Positions 17,837 to 25,315 of a DNA stretch of 64,000 nt are shown here, in pieces. The translations under genes were made by a program, and so were the position numbers. Source of the DNA: Betaproteobacteria bacterium HGW-Betaproteobacteria-11. Lineage in GTDB: Bacteria; Pseudomonadota; Gammaproteobacteria; Burkholderiales; Rhodocyclaceae. Numbering within the stretch: the first letter of the stretch is position 1; each line of letters opens with the position of its first letter. The notes below the pieces were generated by a model. The model ran no database searches. It was not told where the DNA came from and worked only from the letters and a program-made list of their open reading frames with translations. The stretch spans positions 34,718 to 98,717 of the forward strand of contig PHCV01000008.1 in assembly GCA_002842395.1 (NCBI GenBank), written 5' to 3'.

Positions 17837-18025
17837 TCAATTCACGTCGTAGTAATACGCCTTGACGGGCACCTGCGTCACTTGCTCGCGGATGACTTCT
17901 TCCGCTGTGCGCGGCGGCTTGTCCCACCACAGGGCGCGGCCCTTCTGCTGTTCCAGCCGCTCCTCGGGGTGGGCTTCCATCCACTCGTGGATGAATCGGG
18001 TGTGTTCGGATTCGTAGCCTGACAT
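17837..18025 (-). CDS. DUF3460 family protein
   Basis: This 62-residue protein has the betaproteobacterial DUF3460 pattern: YESEHTRFIHEWMEAHPE, then QQKGRALWWDKPP and a C-terminal QVPVKAYYYD. The role is unknown. It follows spoT by 14 bp on the same strand, which suggests cotranscription. Confidence 0.85.
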   Translation of the reverse strand: MSGYESEHTRFIHEWMEAHPEERLEQQKGRALWWDKPPRTAEEVIREQVTQVPVKAYYYDVN

Positions 18026-18039
18026 GGGGTGTTTCCTTT

Positions 18040-20265
18040 CTAGTCTTGAGGATTGATATGGCGGGCGACGCGCAGCACTTCCGGCACCCGGCGCAAGGCG
18101 CGCAACACACGCGCCAGATGAATGCGGTCGCTGACCTGCAAGGTGAAGTAGACGGCCGGCGTGTCGCTGCGATCGTCATCCATGCGGATGTTGACGATAT
18201 TCGATTCCGTGCCGGCAATCTCGGTGGCCAGCCGGGCCAGCACACCGCGCGCATTTTTCGCCGTGACCCGGATATCGACCTCGAACAGCCGGTCGATGCC
18301 GGGCTCCCATTCGACATCGACCCAGTTGCCGCGCTCGCTGCGCAGCTTGGCGATGGCCGGGCAGTCATGGGTATGCACGACCAGACCCTGCCCCTTGCGA
18401 ATCAGGCCGATGATCGGGTCGCCCGGAATCGGCCGGCAACAACTACCCAGTTGCACGGCGATGCCCTCGCTGCCGTGAATCAGGATCGGCTGCGGACGAT
18501 GCCGCCCATTCTTCGCCGAGCCGCCGGCCGCCGGCGTTTCCCGACCTTCGGTCAGACGCCGCGCAACGATCGCCGGCAGGCGCTTGCCGAGGCCGATATC
18601 GGCCAGCACGGCGCGGCGCGAACGGGCGCCGGATTCGCGCTTGAAACGATCCCAGGCGGTTGCCAAAATATCGCCCAGGGCAAATCCCAGGTCGCGCAAG
18701 GCGTAGGCCAGCAGGCGTTCGCCCAGTCCGACCGATTCCTCGTTCTGTTGGGTCTTGAAGAAATGCCGAATACGCGAACGGGCCCGTGCGCTCTTCACAT
18801 ACCCCAGCCAGGCCGGGTTGGGGGTCGCCGTCGGCGCCGCGATGATCTCGACCCGGTCGCCGTTCTTCAGCTCGGTGCGTAGCGGCATGGTCTCGAAATT
18901 GATCCGGCAGGCGATGCAGCGATCGCCGATGTCGGTATGTACGGCATAGGCGAAATCGACCGCGGTGGCCCCGCGCGGCAGGGCGAAAATCTTGCCCTTG
19001 GGGCTGAAGGCATAGACTTCGCCCGGAAAAAGATCAAGCTTGACGTGCTCGAGAAATTCAGTCGAATCGCCCGAGGTGGCCTGCAGGTCGATCAGCGATT
19101 GCAGCCACTGGTGGGTCTTTTGCTGTAACTCGTCGATCGCCTGGGCATCCTTGTACAACCAGTGCGAGGCGACGCCCGACTCGGCGACATGATGCATCGC
19201 CGCCGTGCGGATCTGGATTTCGACCGGCGTGCCGTAGGGGCCGATCAGGGTCGTGTGCAGCGACTGGTAGCCATTGGCCTTGGGAATGGCGATGTAATCC
19301 TTGAACTTGCCGGGTACCGGCTGATAGAGCGCGTGCAGCGCACCGAGCGCCAGATAGCAGGCCGGCCGGTCCTTGACGATGATGCGGAAGCCGTAGATGT
19401 CCAGCACCTGGGAAAATGACAGCTGCTTCTCGCGCATCTTGCGGTAAATGCCATACAGATGTTTCTCGCGGCCGACCACCTCGGCCTCGATGCCCGCCGC
19501 CGGCAATGCCACGCGAATCGCCTCGAGCACCTTGGTCACCACCTCGCGCCGGTTGCCGCGGGCCTTCTTTACCGCTTTTTCCAGCACGCGGTAACGCAGC
19601 GGGTAGACATGACGGAAACTGAGTTCCTGCAATTCGCGATAGAGCGCATTGAGCCCCAGCCGGTTGGCGATCGGCGCATAGATCTCGAGCGTTTCGCGGG
19701 CGATGCGACGACGCTTTTCCGGCCTCACCGAACCCAGGGTGCGCATGTTGTGCTGCCGGTCGGCCAGCTTGATGAGGATGACGCGAACATCGCGCGCCAT
19801 CGCCAGCATCATCTTGCGGAAATTTTCCGCCTGCGCCTCTTCGAAGCTCTGATGCTCGATGCGGTCGAGCTTGGAGACGCCATCGACCAGTTCCGCCGTG
19901 ACCTTGCCGAAACGCTGGGCGATCTGCTCCTTCCCGATGCCGCTGTCTTCCATGACATCGTGGAGCAGGGCGGCGCGCAGCGCCTGGACATCGAGCCGCC
20001 AGTCGGCGAGGGATTCGGCCACCGCCAGCGGATGCGAAATGTAGTGCTCGCCGCTGGCACGCAGCTGACCATGATGCGCCGCGCTGGCAAAGGCATAGGC
20101 CTCGCCGACGCTAGCCACTTCGGCCGGCGTCATGTAGGTCGACAACTTGGTCACCAGGCGCTCGAGATCGTCGGCCAGATCGACCGGTGCATGCATGTCG
20201 AGCGGAATGATGCCCGGCTCGTCGGCCGGGCCGGGCAAATTACGGGGTGAGACGAAGGACGTCAC
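18040..20265 (-). CDS. spoT: Bifunctional (p)ppGpp synthetase/hydrolase
   Basis: This 741-residue RelA/SpoT protein controls the stringent response. The HD hydrolase domain is intact (HYISHPLAVAESLADW; LLHDVMEDSGIG, HD at 102-103; LIKLADRQHNMRTL). The synthetase domain includes YRKMREKQLSFSQVLDIYGFRII and KDYIAIPKANGYQSLHTT. TGS (VYAFSPKGKIFALPRGATAVDFAYAVHT) and a C-terminal ACT domain follow. With an intact HD it is expected to do both reactions. The predicted start is GTG at 20265; ATG at 20196 is an alternative. It follows rpoZ by 21 bp. Confidence 0.95.
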   Translation of the reverse strand: MTSFVSPRNLPGPADEPGIIPLDMHAPVDLADDLERLVTKLSTYMTPAEVASVGEAYAFASAAHHGQLRASGEHYISHPLAVAESLADWRLDVQALRAALLHDVMEDSGIGKEQIAQRFGKVTAELVDGVSKLDRIEHQSFEEAQAENFRKMMLAMARDVRVILIKLADRQHNMRTLGSVRPEKRRRIARETLEIYAPIANRLGLNALYRELQELSFRHVYPLRYRVLEKAVKKARGNRREVVTKVLEAIRVALPAAGIEAEVVGREKHLYGIYRKMREKQLSFSQVLDIYGFRIIVKDRPACYLALGALHALYQPVPGKFKDYIAIPKANGYQSLHTTLIGPYGTPVEIQIRTAAMHHVAESGVASHWLYKDAQAIDELQQKTHQWLQSLIDLQATSGDSTEFLEHVKLDLFPGEVYAFSPKGKIFALPRGATAVDFAYAVHTDIGDRCIACRINFETMPLRTELKNGDRVEIIAAPTATPNPAWLGYVKSARARSRIRHFFKTQQNEESVGLGERLLAYALRDLGFALGDILATAWDRFKRESGARSRRAVLADIGLGKRLPAIVARRLTEGRETPAAGGSAKNGRHRPQPILIHGSEGIAVQLGSCCRPIPGDPIIGLIRKGQGLVVHTHDCPAIAKLRSERGNWVDVEWEPGIDRLFEVDIRVTAKNARGVLARLATEIAGTESNIVNIRMDDDRSDTPAVYFTLQVSDRIHLARVLRALRRVPEVLRVARHINPQD

Positions 20266-20286
20266 GTTTCACCCCGCGGACATCGC

Positions 20287-20493
20287 TTACGACTCGCTAC
20301 GGGTCAGGATATCCACGCCGACCTTGCCTGCCGAAATTTCCCGCAGCGCGATCACCGTCGCCTTGTGGTGCAGGGGATCGACCTGCGGCGTGCTGCCCGC
20401 CAGCAACTGGCGCGCCCGATAGGCGGCCGCCAGCGTCAGATCGAAACGGTTGGGAATGGTTTTGATAGCGTCTTCAACAGTCACACGAGCCAT
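20287..20493 (-). CDS. rpoZ: RNA polymerase omega subunit
   Basis: This 68-residue omega subunit begins [30 protein letters not shown], typical of Betaproteobacteria. It helps RNA polymerase assembly and contributes to the ppGpp binding site, fitting its place between gmk and spoT. It is separated from gmk by only 6 bp. Confidence 0.97.
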   Translation of the reverse strand: MARVTVEDAIKTIPNRFDLTLAAAYRARQLLAGSTPQVDPLHHKATVIALREISAGKVGVDILTRSES

Positions 20494-20499
20494 GAGATT

Positions 20500-21117
20500 T
20501 CAATCCTGGTCAAAAAAGCGGAAAACGTCGGGGAAGCGGGCACGCTGGCAGGGAAAGTGCAAACGCGAAGCGCGGACGGCCGCCTTGAGATCTTCCAGCG
20601 CTTCCGCCAACACATTGTTGATTATAACAAAGTCGAACTCGGCCACGTGCCGCATCTCGCCCAGGGCGGCGGCCAGACGCCGGTTGATGACATCATCGCT
20701 ATCGGTGCCGCGCTGGCGCAGGCGCCGCTCCAGCTCGCCGAGCGACGGCGGCAGAATGAAAATGCCGACCGCATCGGGAAACTGACGCCGCACCTGTTGC
20801 GCGCCCTGCCAGTCGATTTCGAGCAGCACATCGGCGCCGGCGTTGATGCGCTCTTCCAGCCAGGCCCGCGAGGTGCCGTAGAAGTTGCCATGCACCTCGG
20901 CCCATTCGGCGAACTCGCCGGCGCCGCGCATGGCGAGAAAGCGCTGCACGTCGATGAAGTGATATTCCCGGCCATCGGCCTCGTCCGCGCGCGGCGGCCG
21001 CGTGGTGTAGGAAACCGAATGCACGACCTGCCGGTCGTCCGCCAACAGGCGGCCGACCAGCGTCGTCTTGCCCGCGCCGGAAGGGGCGGCGATGATGAAC
21101 AGCGTACCGGTGGTCAT
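20500..21117 (-). CDS. gmk: Guanylate kinase
   Basis: This 205-residue kinase converts GMP and ATP to GDP. The P-loop APSGAGKTTL is at residues 11-20. The GMP-binding SYTTRPPRADEADGREYHFI and the lid region RLRQRGTDSDDVINRRL are conserved. The start MTTGTLFIIAAPSG at 21117 is chosen over a longer in-frame extension, which would include a short repeat and the 23-bp palindrome. It heads gmk-rpoZ-spoT, a purine/ppGpp operon widespread in proteobacteria. Confidence 0.96.
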   Translation of the reverse strand: MTTGTLFIIAAPSGAGKTTLVGRLLADDRQVVHSVSYTTRPPRADEADGREYHFIDVQRFLAMRGAGEFAEWAEVHGNFYGTSRAWLEERINAGADVLLEIDWQGAQQVRRQFPDAVGIFILPPSLGELERRLRQRGTDSDDVINRRLAAALGEMRHVAEFDFVIINNVLAEALEDLKAAVRASRLHFPCQRARFPDVFRFFDQD

Positions 21118-21162
21118 GATTCTGGCTAAAAACCCTGATGTTTCAAGTGTAGCAGGTGGAGG

Positions 21163-21187
21163 CGGCGTATCGCCAGCGCCGGATTTT
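21163..21187 (+). repeat. Short interspersed repeat (forward), GGA variant
   Basis: CGGCGTATCGCCAGCGCCGG followed by ATTTT lies in the divergent gap between gmk and the outer-membrane protein gene. Confidence 0.75.
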
Positions 21188-21218
21188 CGTTCATAACGGC
21201 CGGGAGCCCCGACACAGG

Positions 21219-21241
21219 CGGGTGCGACAATTTGCCGCATT
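21219..21241 (+). promoter_or_regulatory. 23-bp motif with palindromic core, left copy
   Basis: The core TGCGACAATTTGCCGCA is a near-perfect palindrome (TGCG-N-CAA-N-TTG-N-CGCA). The exact 23-bp sequence is repeated as its reverse complement at 24940-24962. This copy is about 80 bp before the outer-membrane protein start, where a regulator would act. It may be an operator for the Crp/Fnr-like protein encoded in the same cassette; that is inference. Confidence 0.6.
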
Positions 21242-21319
21242 CCAAAAATGCAGGGCTGTTTGTAACATCCCGGGCTGGACGGATATCAAGAACCACTTCA
21301 AGCGAGGAGAATACACGCC

Positions 21320-22345
21320 ATGAAAACAAAATTGACGCGTCACCCGGTCCGCACCGCCCGGGGGCTGCTCGCCGCCATCGGTCTCGTCGCATTCCAGGCC
21401 CAGGCCTCCTGCGGCTCGGCCTTCTGCTCGGTCGATACCCACTGGGATGCGCAGGGGCTGACGCACGGCGAAGGATTGAGTCTCGATCTGCATTATTCCT
21501 GGGCCAAGGCCGACCGCCTGCGCGCCGGCAGCCAGCGGATCAGCGCCGAAGCGCCCAGCGCCAGCGGCGAGGAACTGGAAAACAAGCGCACCATCAACCA
21601 GTTGCTCTCCGCCAATTTCGAGTATGCGATCAATCCGCGCTGGAATCTCGCCGTCGACATTCCCCTGGTGATCCGCGACCATGCCCATACCCTGGATTCG
21701 ACCGCCGGCACACCGATCGACCAGTCGGCCAAATTCAGCCAGCTGGGCGACATTCGCGTGGTCGGCAAGTACAAGTTCGACAGCGGCAATCCGTTCGCCG
21801 GTTACGGCCTGCGTTTCGGCCTGAAGCTGCCGACCGGAGCGATCGACAGGATCATGTCGCCGGCCGACCCGGCCGACCCGGCCACCCCCTACAAGCTTGA
21901 ACGCGGCGCCCAGCCGGGTAGCGGCAGCACCGACCTGATCCTCGGCGCCTACCGTTACAGCAGCACGCCGGGCAGCGCCTGGAGCTGGTTCGCCAGCGGC
22001 GAGATGCAATCGGCCTTTCGTACCCGCGACCATTACCGGCCGGGGAACAGCGTCACCCTCACGCTCGGCGGCGGCTATACCCTCTCCCCCGCCGCCACCC
22101 TGCTGCTGCAGGTGAACGCGCTGCATCGCGGACGCGATGGCGGCGACAATGCCAATCCGGCCTCCGGCGGCCGCTTCCTCAACCTCTCGCCCGGCCTGTC
22201 CTACACGCTAACGCACCAGACCCAGGTCTATGGTTTCATCCAGATGCCGCTGCACCAGTATGCCAATACCGACCCGGCGACCCCCGGTTCCGGCCAGCTG
22301 ACCGTGCCCTGGTCGCTGGCGCTCGGCCTGCATCATCATTTCTGA
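21320..22345 (+). CDS. Outer-membrane beta-barrel protein, putative transporter
   Basis: This 341-residue exported protein has a signal peptide (about residues 1-29, ending FQAQAS) followed by CGSAFCSVDTHWDAQG. The rest is built of alternating hydrophobic beta strands (LSLDLHYSWAKADRLR, LGDIRVVGKYKFDSG, TLTLGGGYTLSPAATLLLQVNALH), ending in an aromatic residue (LGLHHHF) as barrel proteins do. It resembles the loosely defined transporter/phenol-MetA-like barrel family. A GAGGAG ribosome site precedes the ATG. It is the first gene of the TonB-linked cassette. The substrate is not evident. Confidence 0.75.
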   Translation: MKTKLTRHPVRTARGLLAAIGLVAFQAQASCGSAFCSVDTHWDAQGLTHGEGLSLDLHYSWAKADRLRAGSQRISAEAPSASGEELENKRTINQLLSANFEYAINPRWNLAVDIPLVIRDHAHTLDSTAGTPIDQSAKFSQLGDIRVVGKYKFDSGNPFAGYGLRFGLKLPTGAIDRIMSPADPADPATPYKLERGAQPGSGSTDLILGAYRYSSTPGSAWSWFASGEMQSAFRTRDHYRPGNSVTLTLGGGYTLSPAATLLLQVNALHRGRDGGDNANPASGGRFLNLSPGLSYTLTHQTQVYGFIQMPLHQYANTDPATPGSGQLTVPWSLALGLHHHF

Positions 22346-22349
22346 CGCG

Positions 22350-22404
22350 CTGCTCCATCCCGCGCTCCCCTCCGCCCGCGATCACGGCCAGGAGGATGGA
22401 GCAG
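22350..22404. other. Hairpin between the barrel gene and the regulator
   Basis: CTGCTCCATCC (22350-22360) and GGATGGAGCAG (22394-22404) are perfect 11-bp inverted repeats around a GC-rich loop, without a T-tract. It could attenuate readthrough or stabilise the upstream mRNA 3' end. Confidence 0.55.
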
Positions 22405-22429
22405 GGCAAGCCGGCCGGAAAGGAAAGTA

Positions 22430-23023
22430 ATGCCACACACAATCCATTCACCCGCGGCTTCGGCCACCACTGCCCCAGTCGAAAGATCGGCCAAACGGGG
22501 CGAGCTGATCCACTACGTCGGTGATAGCGGCCCCGTCTGGCGTGTCGTCGACGGGGTCGTCCGCCTTGACCTGCATGGTGTGGAAGGAACAACCTTCGCC
22601 AGCCTGGCCCTGCCCGGCGACATGGTCGGGCTTGAATCCATGGCCTTCGGTCATTACGGTTTCACCGCCCGCGCACTGACCCCCTGCGTGCTGACGCCAC
22701 GAACCAGCGCGGATCCCGCGCCGCTGCATCTGATGGCGGCGTCGACACGGCGCGCGGCGCAAATGGTGGCGCTCCGCCACGGCCGGGCCAGCGACCGCGT
22801 GCGCCGCCTGATCGACCTGCTGACCGACCACGGGGCCCATCCGCTGGCCGGCGAGCGCCGCCGGCTGCCGCGCCTGGCTGACATCGCCGAGATCACCGGG
22901 CTTACCGTCGAAACGGTGTGCCGCATCAGCGCCGACCTCGACAGTGCAGGCGGCCTGCCCCATCGCAGCCAGGGCAGGCCGTCGTCGGTGCCGCTCGTTT
23001 CGTCGCTTTTCCCCACTACCTGA
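22430..23023 (+). CDS. Crp/Fnr-family transcriptional regulator
   Basis: This 197-residue protein has a weakly conserved cyclic-nucleotide-like effector domain (WRVVDGVVRLDL, ASLALPGDMVGLESMAFG) and a C-terminal helix-turn-helix (RLADIAEITGLTVETVCRISADLDSAGG). It lacks the N-terminal cysteines of FNR and the standard cAMP pocket residues, so the signal is unknown. The C-terminal tail after the recognition helix is arginine/serine rich and short. It sits inside the OMP-tonB-exbBD cassette, 3 bp before tonB, so it likely regulates this cassette. Confidence 0.82.
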   Translation: MPHTIHSPAASATTAPVERSAKRGELIHYVGDSGPVWRVVDGVVRLDLHGVEGTTFASLALPGDMVGLESMAFGHYGFTARALTPCVLTPRTSADPAPLHLMAASTRRAAQMVALRHGRASDRVRRLIDLLTDHGAHPLAGERRRLPRLADIAEITGLTVETVCRISADLDSAGGLPHRSQGRPSSVPLVSSLFPTT

Positions 23024-23026
23024 CCC

Positions 23027-23668
23027 ATGCGCGGTTCTTCCTTCGACTTCTCGCCGCACGAGGGCCGCTGGCCGGGCATCGTCTTCGTCGTCCTGCTCCA
23101 CGCTGCCGCGCTCTGGGGTCTGTGGCAATACAGGATCATCCCCACGCCGCAGGAAATAGCCGTGACCCTGTTCGTCAATTTCATCGCCCCGCCGGCGCCG
23201 AAAACCGGAGAGTCACCCAGTCCATCGCCACCCAAGCCGCGCCCGGTGGACAAACCGCGCGAACCGCATCCGCATCTGGTGGCGCAAACCCCGCTTGTGG
23301 CGCCAACCGATTACGTCGCTCCGCCGATGCCCGAGCCAGCACCACCCACATTAGCCGCGCCCGCCGTCGCCGCACCGATGCAGCTCGGCGCCGAGTTATC
23401 GCTGGCCTGCCCGCTACGCACGCCGCCGGCCTACCCGCCGTTCTCGCGGCGGCTGGGCGAAACCGGCGTGGTCGTGGTGCGGGTCGAGCTCGACGAGCAG
23501 GGCCGGGTCGCCATGGCCCGGATCAAGACCTCGAGCGGTCATGCCCGCCTCGACGAAGCGGCGCTGACCGCGGTCAAGACCTGGCAATGCCGTCCTGCCA
23601 CGCATAACGGCCAGCCGGTGCGCGCCATCGCTTTGCAGCCTTTCAATTTCATTCTCCAAGGTAACTGA
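23027..23668 (+). CDS. tonB: TonB energy transducer
   Basis: This 213-residue protein has one N-terminal transmembrane helix (WPGIVFVVLLHAAALWGLW), a Pro/Lys/Glu-rich periplasmic spacer (residues 55-120) and a C-terminal TonB domain (YPPFSRRLGETGVVVVRVELDEQGRVAMARIKTSSGHARLDEAALTAVKTW in outline). It transmits proton-motive energy to outer-membrane receptors. It is followed within 3 bp by exbB and then exbD, forming the complete motor. No TonB-dependent receptor is encoded in the window. Confidence 0.93.
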   Translation: MRGSSFDFSPHEGRWPGIVFVVLLHAAALWGLWQYRIIPTPQEIAVTLFVNFIAPPAPKTGESPSPSPPKPRPVDKPREPHPHLVAQTPLVAPTDYVAPPMPEPAPPTLAAPAVAAPMQLGAELSLACPLRTPPAYPPFSRRLGETGVVVVRVELDEQGRVAMARIKTSSGHARLDEAALTAVKTWQCRPATHNGQPVRAIALQPFNFILQGN

Positions 23669-23671
23669 CTC

Positions 23672-24358
23672 ATGGAACACGGACTCGGCTTCGCCCACTT
23701 CATCGCCAATACCGATGGCATCGGCCATCTGGTGCTCGGCATCCTGCTCTCGCTATCGCTGGCAAGCTGGTACCTGATCGCCACCCGCAGCCTGGCCTTC
23801 TTCCAGGCCAAGCGCCGCGCCACCGAATTCCTCGACCGGTTCTGGAACGCCAAATCGCTGGGCGAGGTCGAGACCCTGCTCGCCGGCCAGCCAGTCGACA
23901 ATGCCTTCGCCGAACTCGCCCGCCAGACGCTGCAGGCCAAGCGTGAGCTCGAGGCCGGCGGCGCGCAGAAACTGACCGCCGCCGGAGGCCTCAACGAGTA
24001 TCTGACGCGCGTCCTGCGCAACGGCCTCGATCTCGAATCGGCGCGCAGCGAATTCGGTCTCACCATCCTCGCCACCGCCGGTTCGGCTTCGCCCTATGTC
24101 GGCCTGTTCGGCACCGTCTGGGGCATCTACCACGCCCTGGTGCAGATCGGCATGAGCGGCCAGGGCACGCTGGACAAGGTCGCCGGCCCGGTCGGCGAGG
24201 CGCTGATCATGACCGCGCTCGGCCTCGCCGTGGCGATTCCCGCCGTGCTCGCCTATAACGCCTTCAGCCGGCGCAACCGGATGTGGCTGGCGCGGCTCGA
24301 CGCCTTCGCCCACGACCTGCTCACCCTCGCCACCCTCGGCGCCCACGCGCCGCACTGA
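23672..24358 (+). CDS. exbB: Biopolymer transport protein ExbB
   Basis: This 228-residue inner-membrane MotA/TolQ/ExbB proton-channel protein has three transmembrane helices (near 18-38, 130-155, 170-195). SASPYVGLFGTVWGIYHALVQIG and PVGEALIMTALGLAVAIPAVLAYN are conserved. It forms the ion channel with ExbD and energises TonB. Confidence 0.94.
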   Translation: MEHGLGFAHFIANTDGIGHLVLGILLSLSLASWYLIATRSLAFFQAKRRATEFLDRFWNAKSLGEVETLLAGQPVDNAFAELARQTLQAKRELEAGGAQKLTAAGGLNEYLTRVLRNGLDLESARSEFGLTILATAGSASPYVGLFGTVWGIYHALVQIGMSGQGTLDKVAGPVGEALIMTALGLAVAIPAVLAYNAFSRRNRMWLARLDAFAHDLLTLATLGAHAPH

Positions 24359-24371
24359 AAGGAGTCCGCCC

Positions 24372-24794
24372 ATGGCCATCGGAAACTTCAGCAACCGCCC
24401 GCATCAGGCGCCGCTGGCGGAAATGAACGTGGTGCCGCTGGTCGATGTCATGCTGGTGCTATTGGTGATCTTCATCGTCACCACGCCACTGCTGACCCAT
24501 GCGGTGAAAATCGACCTGCCCAAGGCCTCGTCGAGCGCCAACATCACCCAGCCCGAGCACATCGAATTCGGCATCCGTGCAAGCGGCGAACTGTTCTGGG
24601 CCGGTGAAGCCGTGGCCCTCGCGCAGCTGCCGGCGCGTTTCGCCGCCGCCGCGAAGATGCAGCCGCAACCCGAACTGCATATTCGCGCCGACCGCCATGT
24701 CGAATACGAAAAGGTGGCCCAGGTCATGTCGCTCGCCGCCAAGGCCGGCCTGGTGCGCATCGGCTTCGTCACCGATCCGTCGCAAACTCCCTGA
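24372..24794 (+). CDS. exbD: Biopolymer transport protein ExbD
   Basis: This 140-residue partner of ExbB has an N-terminal cytoplasmic tail and one transmembrane helix (MNVVPLVDVMLVLLVIFIVTTPLL) with the essential membrane aspartate in PLVDVMLVLL. A periplasmic domain follows (LHIRADRHVEYEKVAQVMSLAAKAGLVRIGFVT). A short interspersed repeat starts 6 bp after its stop codon. Confidence 0.94.
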   Translation: MAIGNFSNRPHQAPLAEMNVVPLVDVMLVLLVIFIVTTPLLTHAVKIDLPKASSSANITQPEHIEFGIRASGELFWAGEAVALAQLPARFAAAAKMQPQPELHIRADRHVEYEKVAQVMSLAAKAGLVRIGFVTDPSQTP

Positions 24795-24799
24795 GCCAG

Positions 24800-24823
24800 A
24801 AACTCGGCGCTGGCGACACGGCG
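24800..24823 (-). repeat. Short interspersed repeat (reverse) after exbD
   Basis: AAACTCGGCGCTGGCGACAC followed by GGCG, 6 bp downstream of the exbD stop. Confidence 0.85.
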
Positions 24824-24848
24824 CGGTAACACACGGCTTGGTCACCCC

Positions 24849-24945
24849 AAAAAAAAAGGCCACCGCGGGAAGCGGCAGCCGGAAGGTAGTGCAAGGGGTT
24901 ACTGCATGGCGAATGATGCACGGCTCTTCAAACGAAAACAATGCG
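24849..24945 (-). ncRNA. Candidate small RNA with strong terminator
   Basis: Read on the minus strand, this stretch ends in a GC-rich stem (GGCTGCCGC against GCGGTGGCC, with two internal mismatches) followed by nine T residues (24857-24849 on the plus strand as A9). It starts next to the right copy of the 23-bp palindrome. A second stem, TGCAT/ATGCA, lies within. No protein-coding start with a ribosome site is visible. The size of about 95 nt suits a regulatory RNA. No transcript evidence exists here. Confidence 0.45.
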
Positions 24946-24962
24946 GCAAATTGTCGCACCCG
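24940..24962 (-). promoter_or_regulatory. 23-bp motif with palindromic core, right copy
   Basis: Exact reverse complement of 21219-21241. On the minus strand it precedes the candidate small RNA in the same way as the left copy precedes the barrel gene. It contains TG-C-GACAAT, which could serve as an extended -10. Confidence 0.55.
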
Positions 24963-25315
24963 TTTGATTAAACAGTATTTTCTGTCCTCCCGGTCCAGCC
25001 TCCGCTTGCCGCCGGGCCTTACCCCGGGGGCTCTGCCCCCGGCAGCGAGCAAACCAGGAACCCCCCGCGAGGGGGCGAAGGGGGGGCGGGCGGGAGTAAG
25101 GGGGGCGGGAGTTCAAGAATGGGCTGACTTTCAAATTCCGGCCCCGTCGTCGTTCCGCCCCCCCCCCCCCGTCGTTCCGGGCTTGACCCGGAACCCAGGA
25201 GTATCCCTCGGTGCTGCGCAGTGACCACCGTCTGGATTCCGGGTCGCACTGCGTTTGCCCGGAATGACGGAAGATGCCTCATGCTGCGGGTGATGTTTCC
25301 CGCATCATGAAAGTC
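24963..25315. repeat. GC-skewed intergenic repeat, copy D, with nested element
   Basis: From about 25041 it carries GAACCCCCCGCGAGGGGGCG, G-runs and GGGCTGACTTTC as in copies B and C. The matching hairpin arm (GGGTGATGTTTCCCGCATCA, TGAAAGTC) comes only at 25289-25315. Between them, 25171-25270 is a separate palindromic unit starting GTCGTTCCGGGCTTGACCCG and ending GGAATGACGG. No gene is seen in this 350-base stretch. The repeat overlaps the stop codon of the HD-domain gene. Confidence 0.7.
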
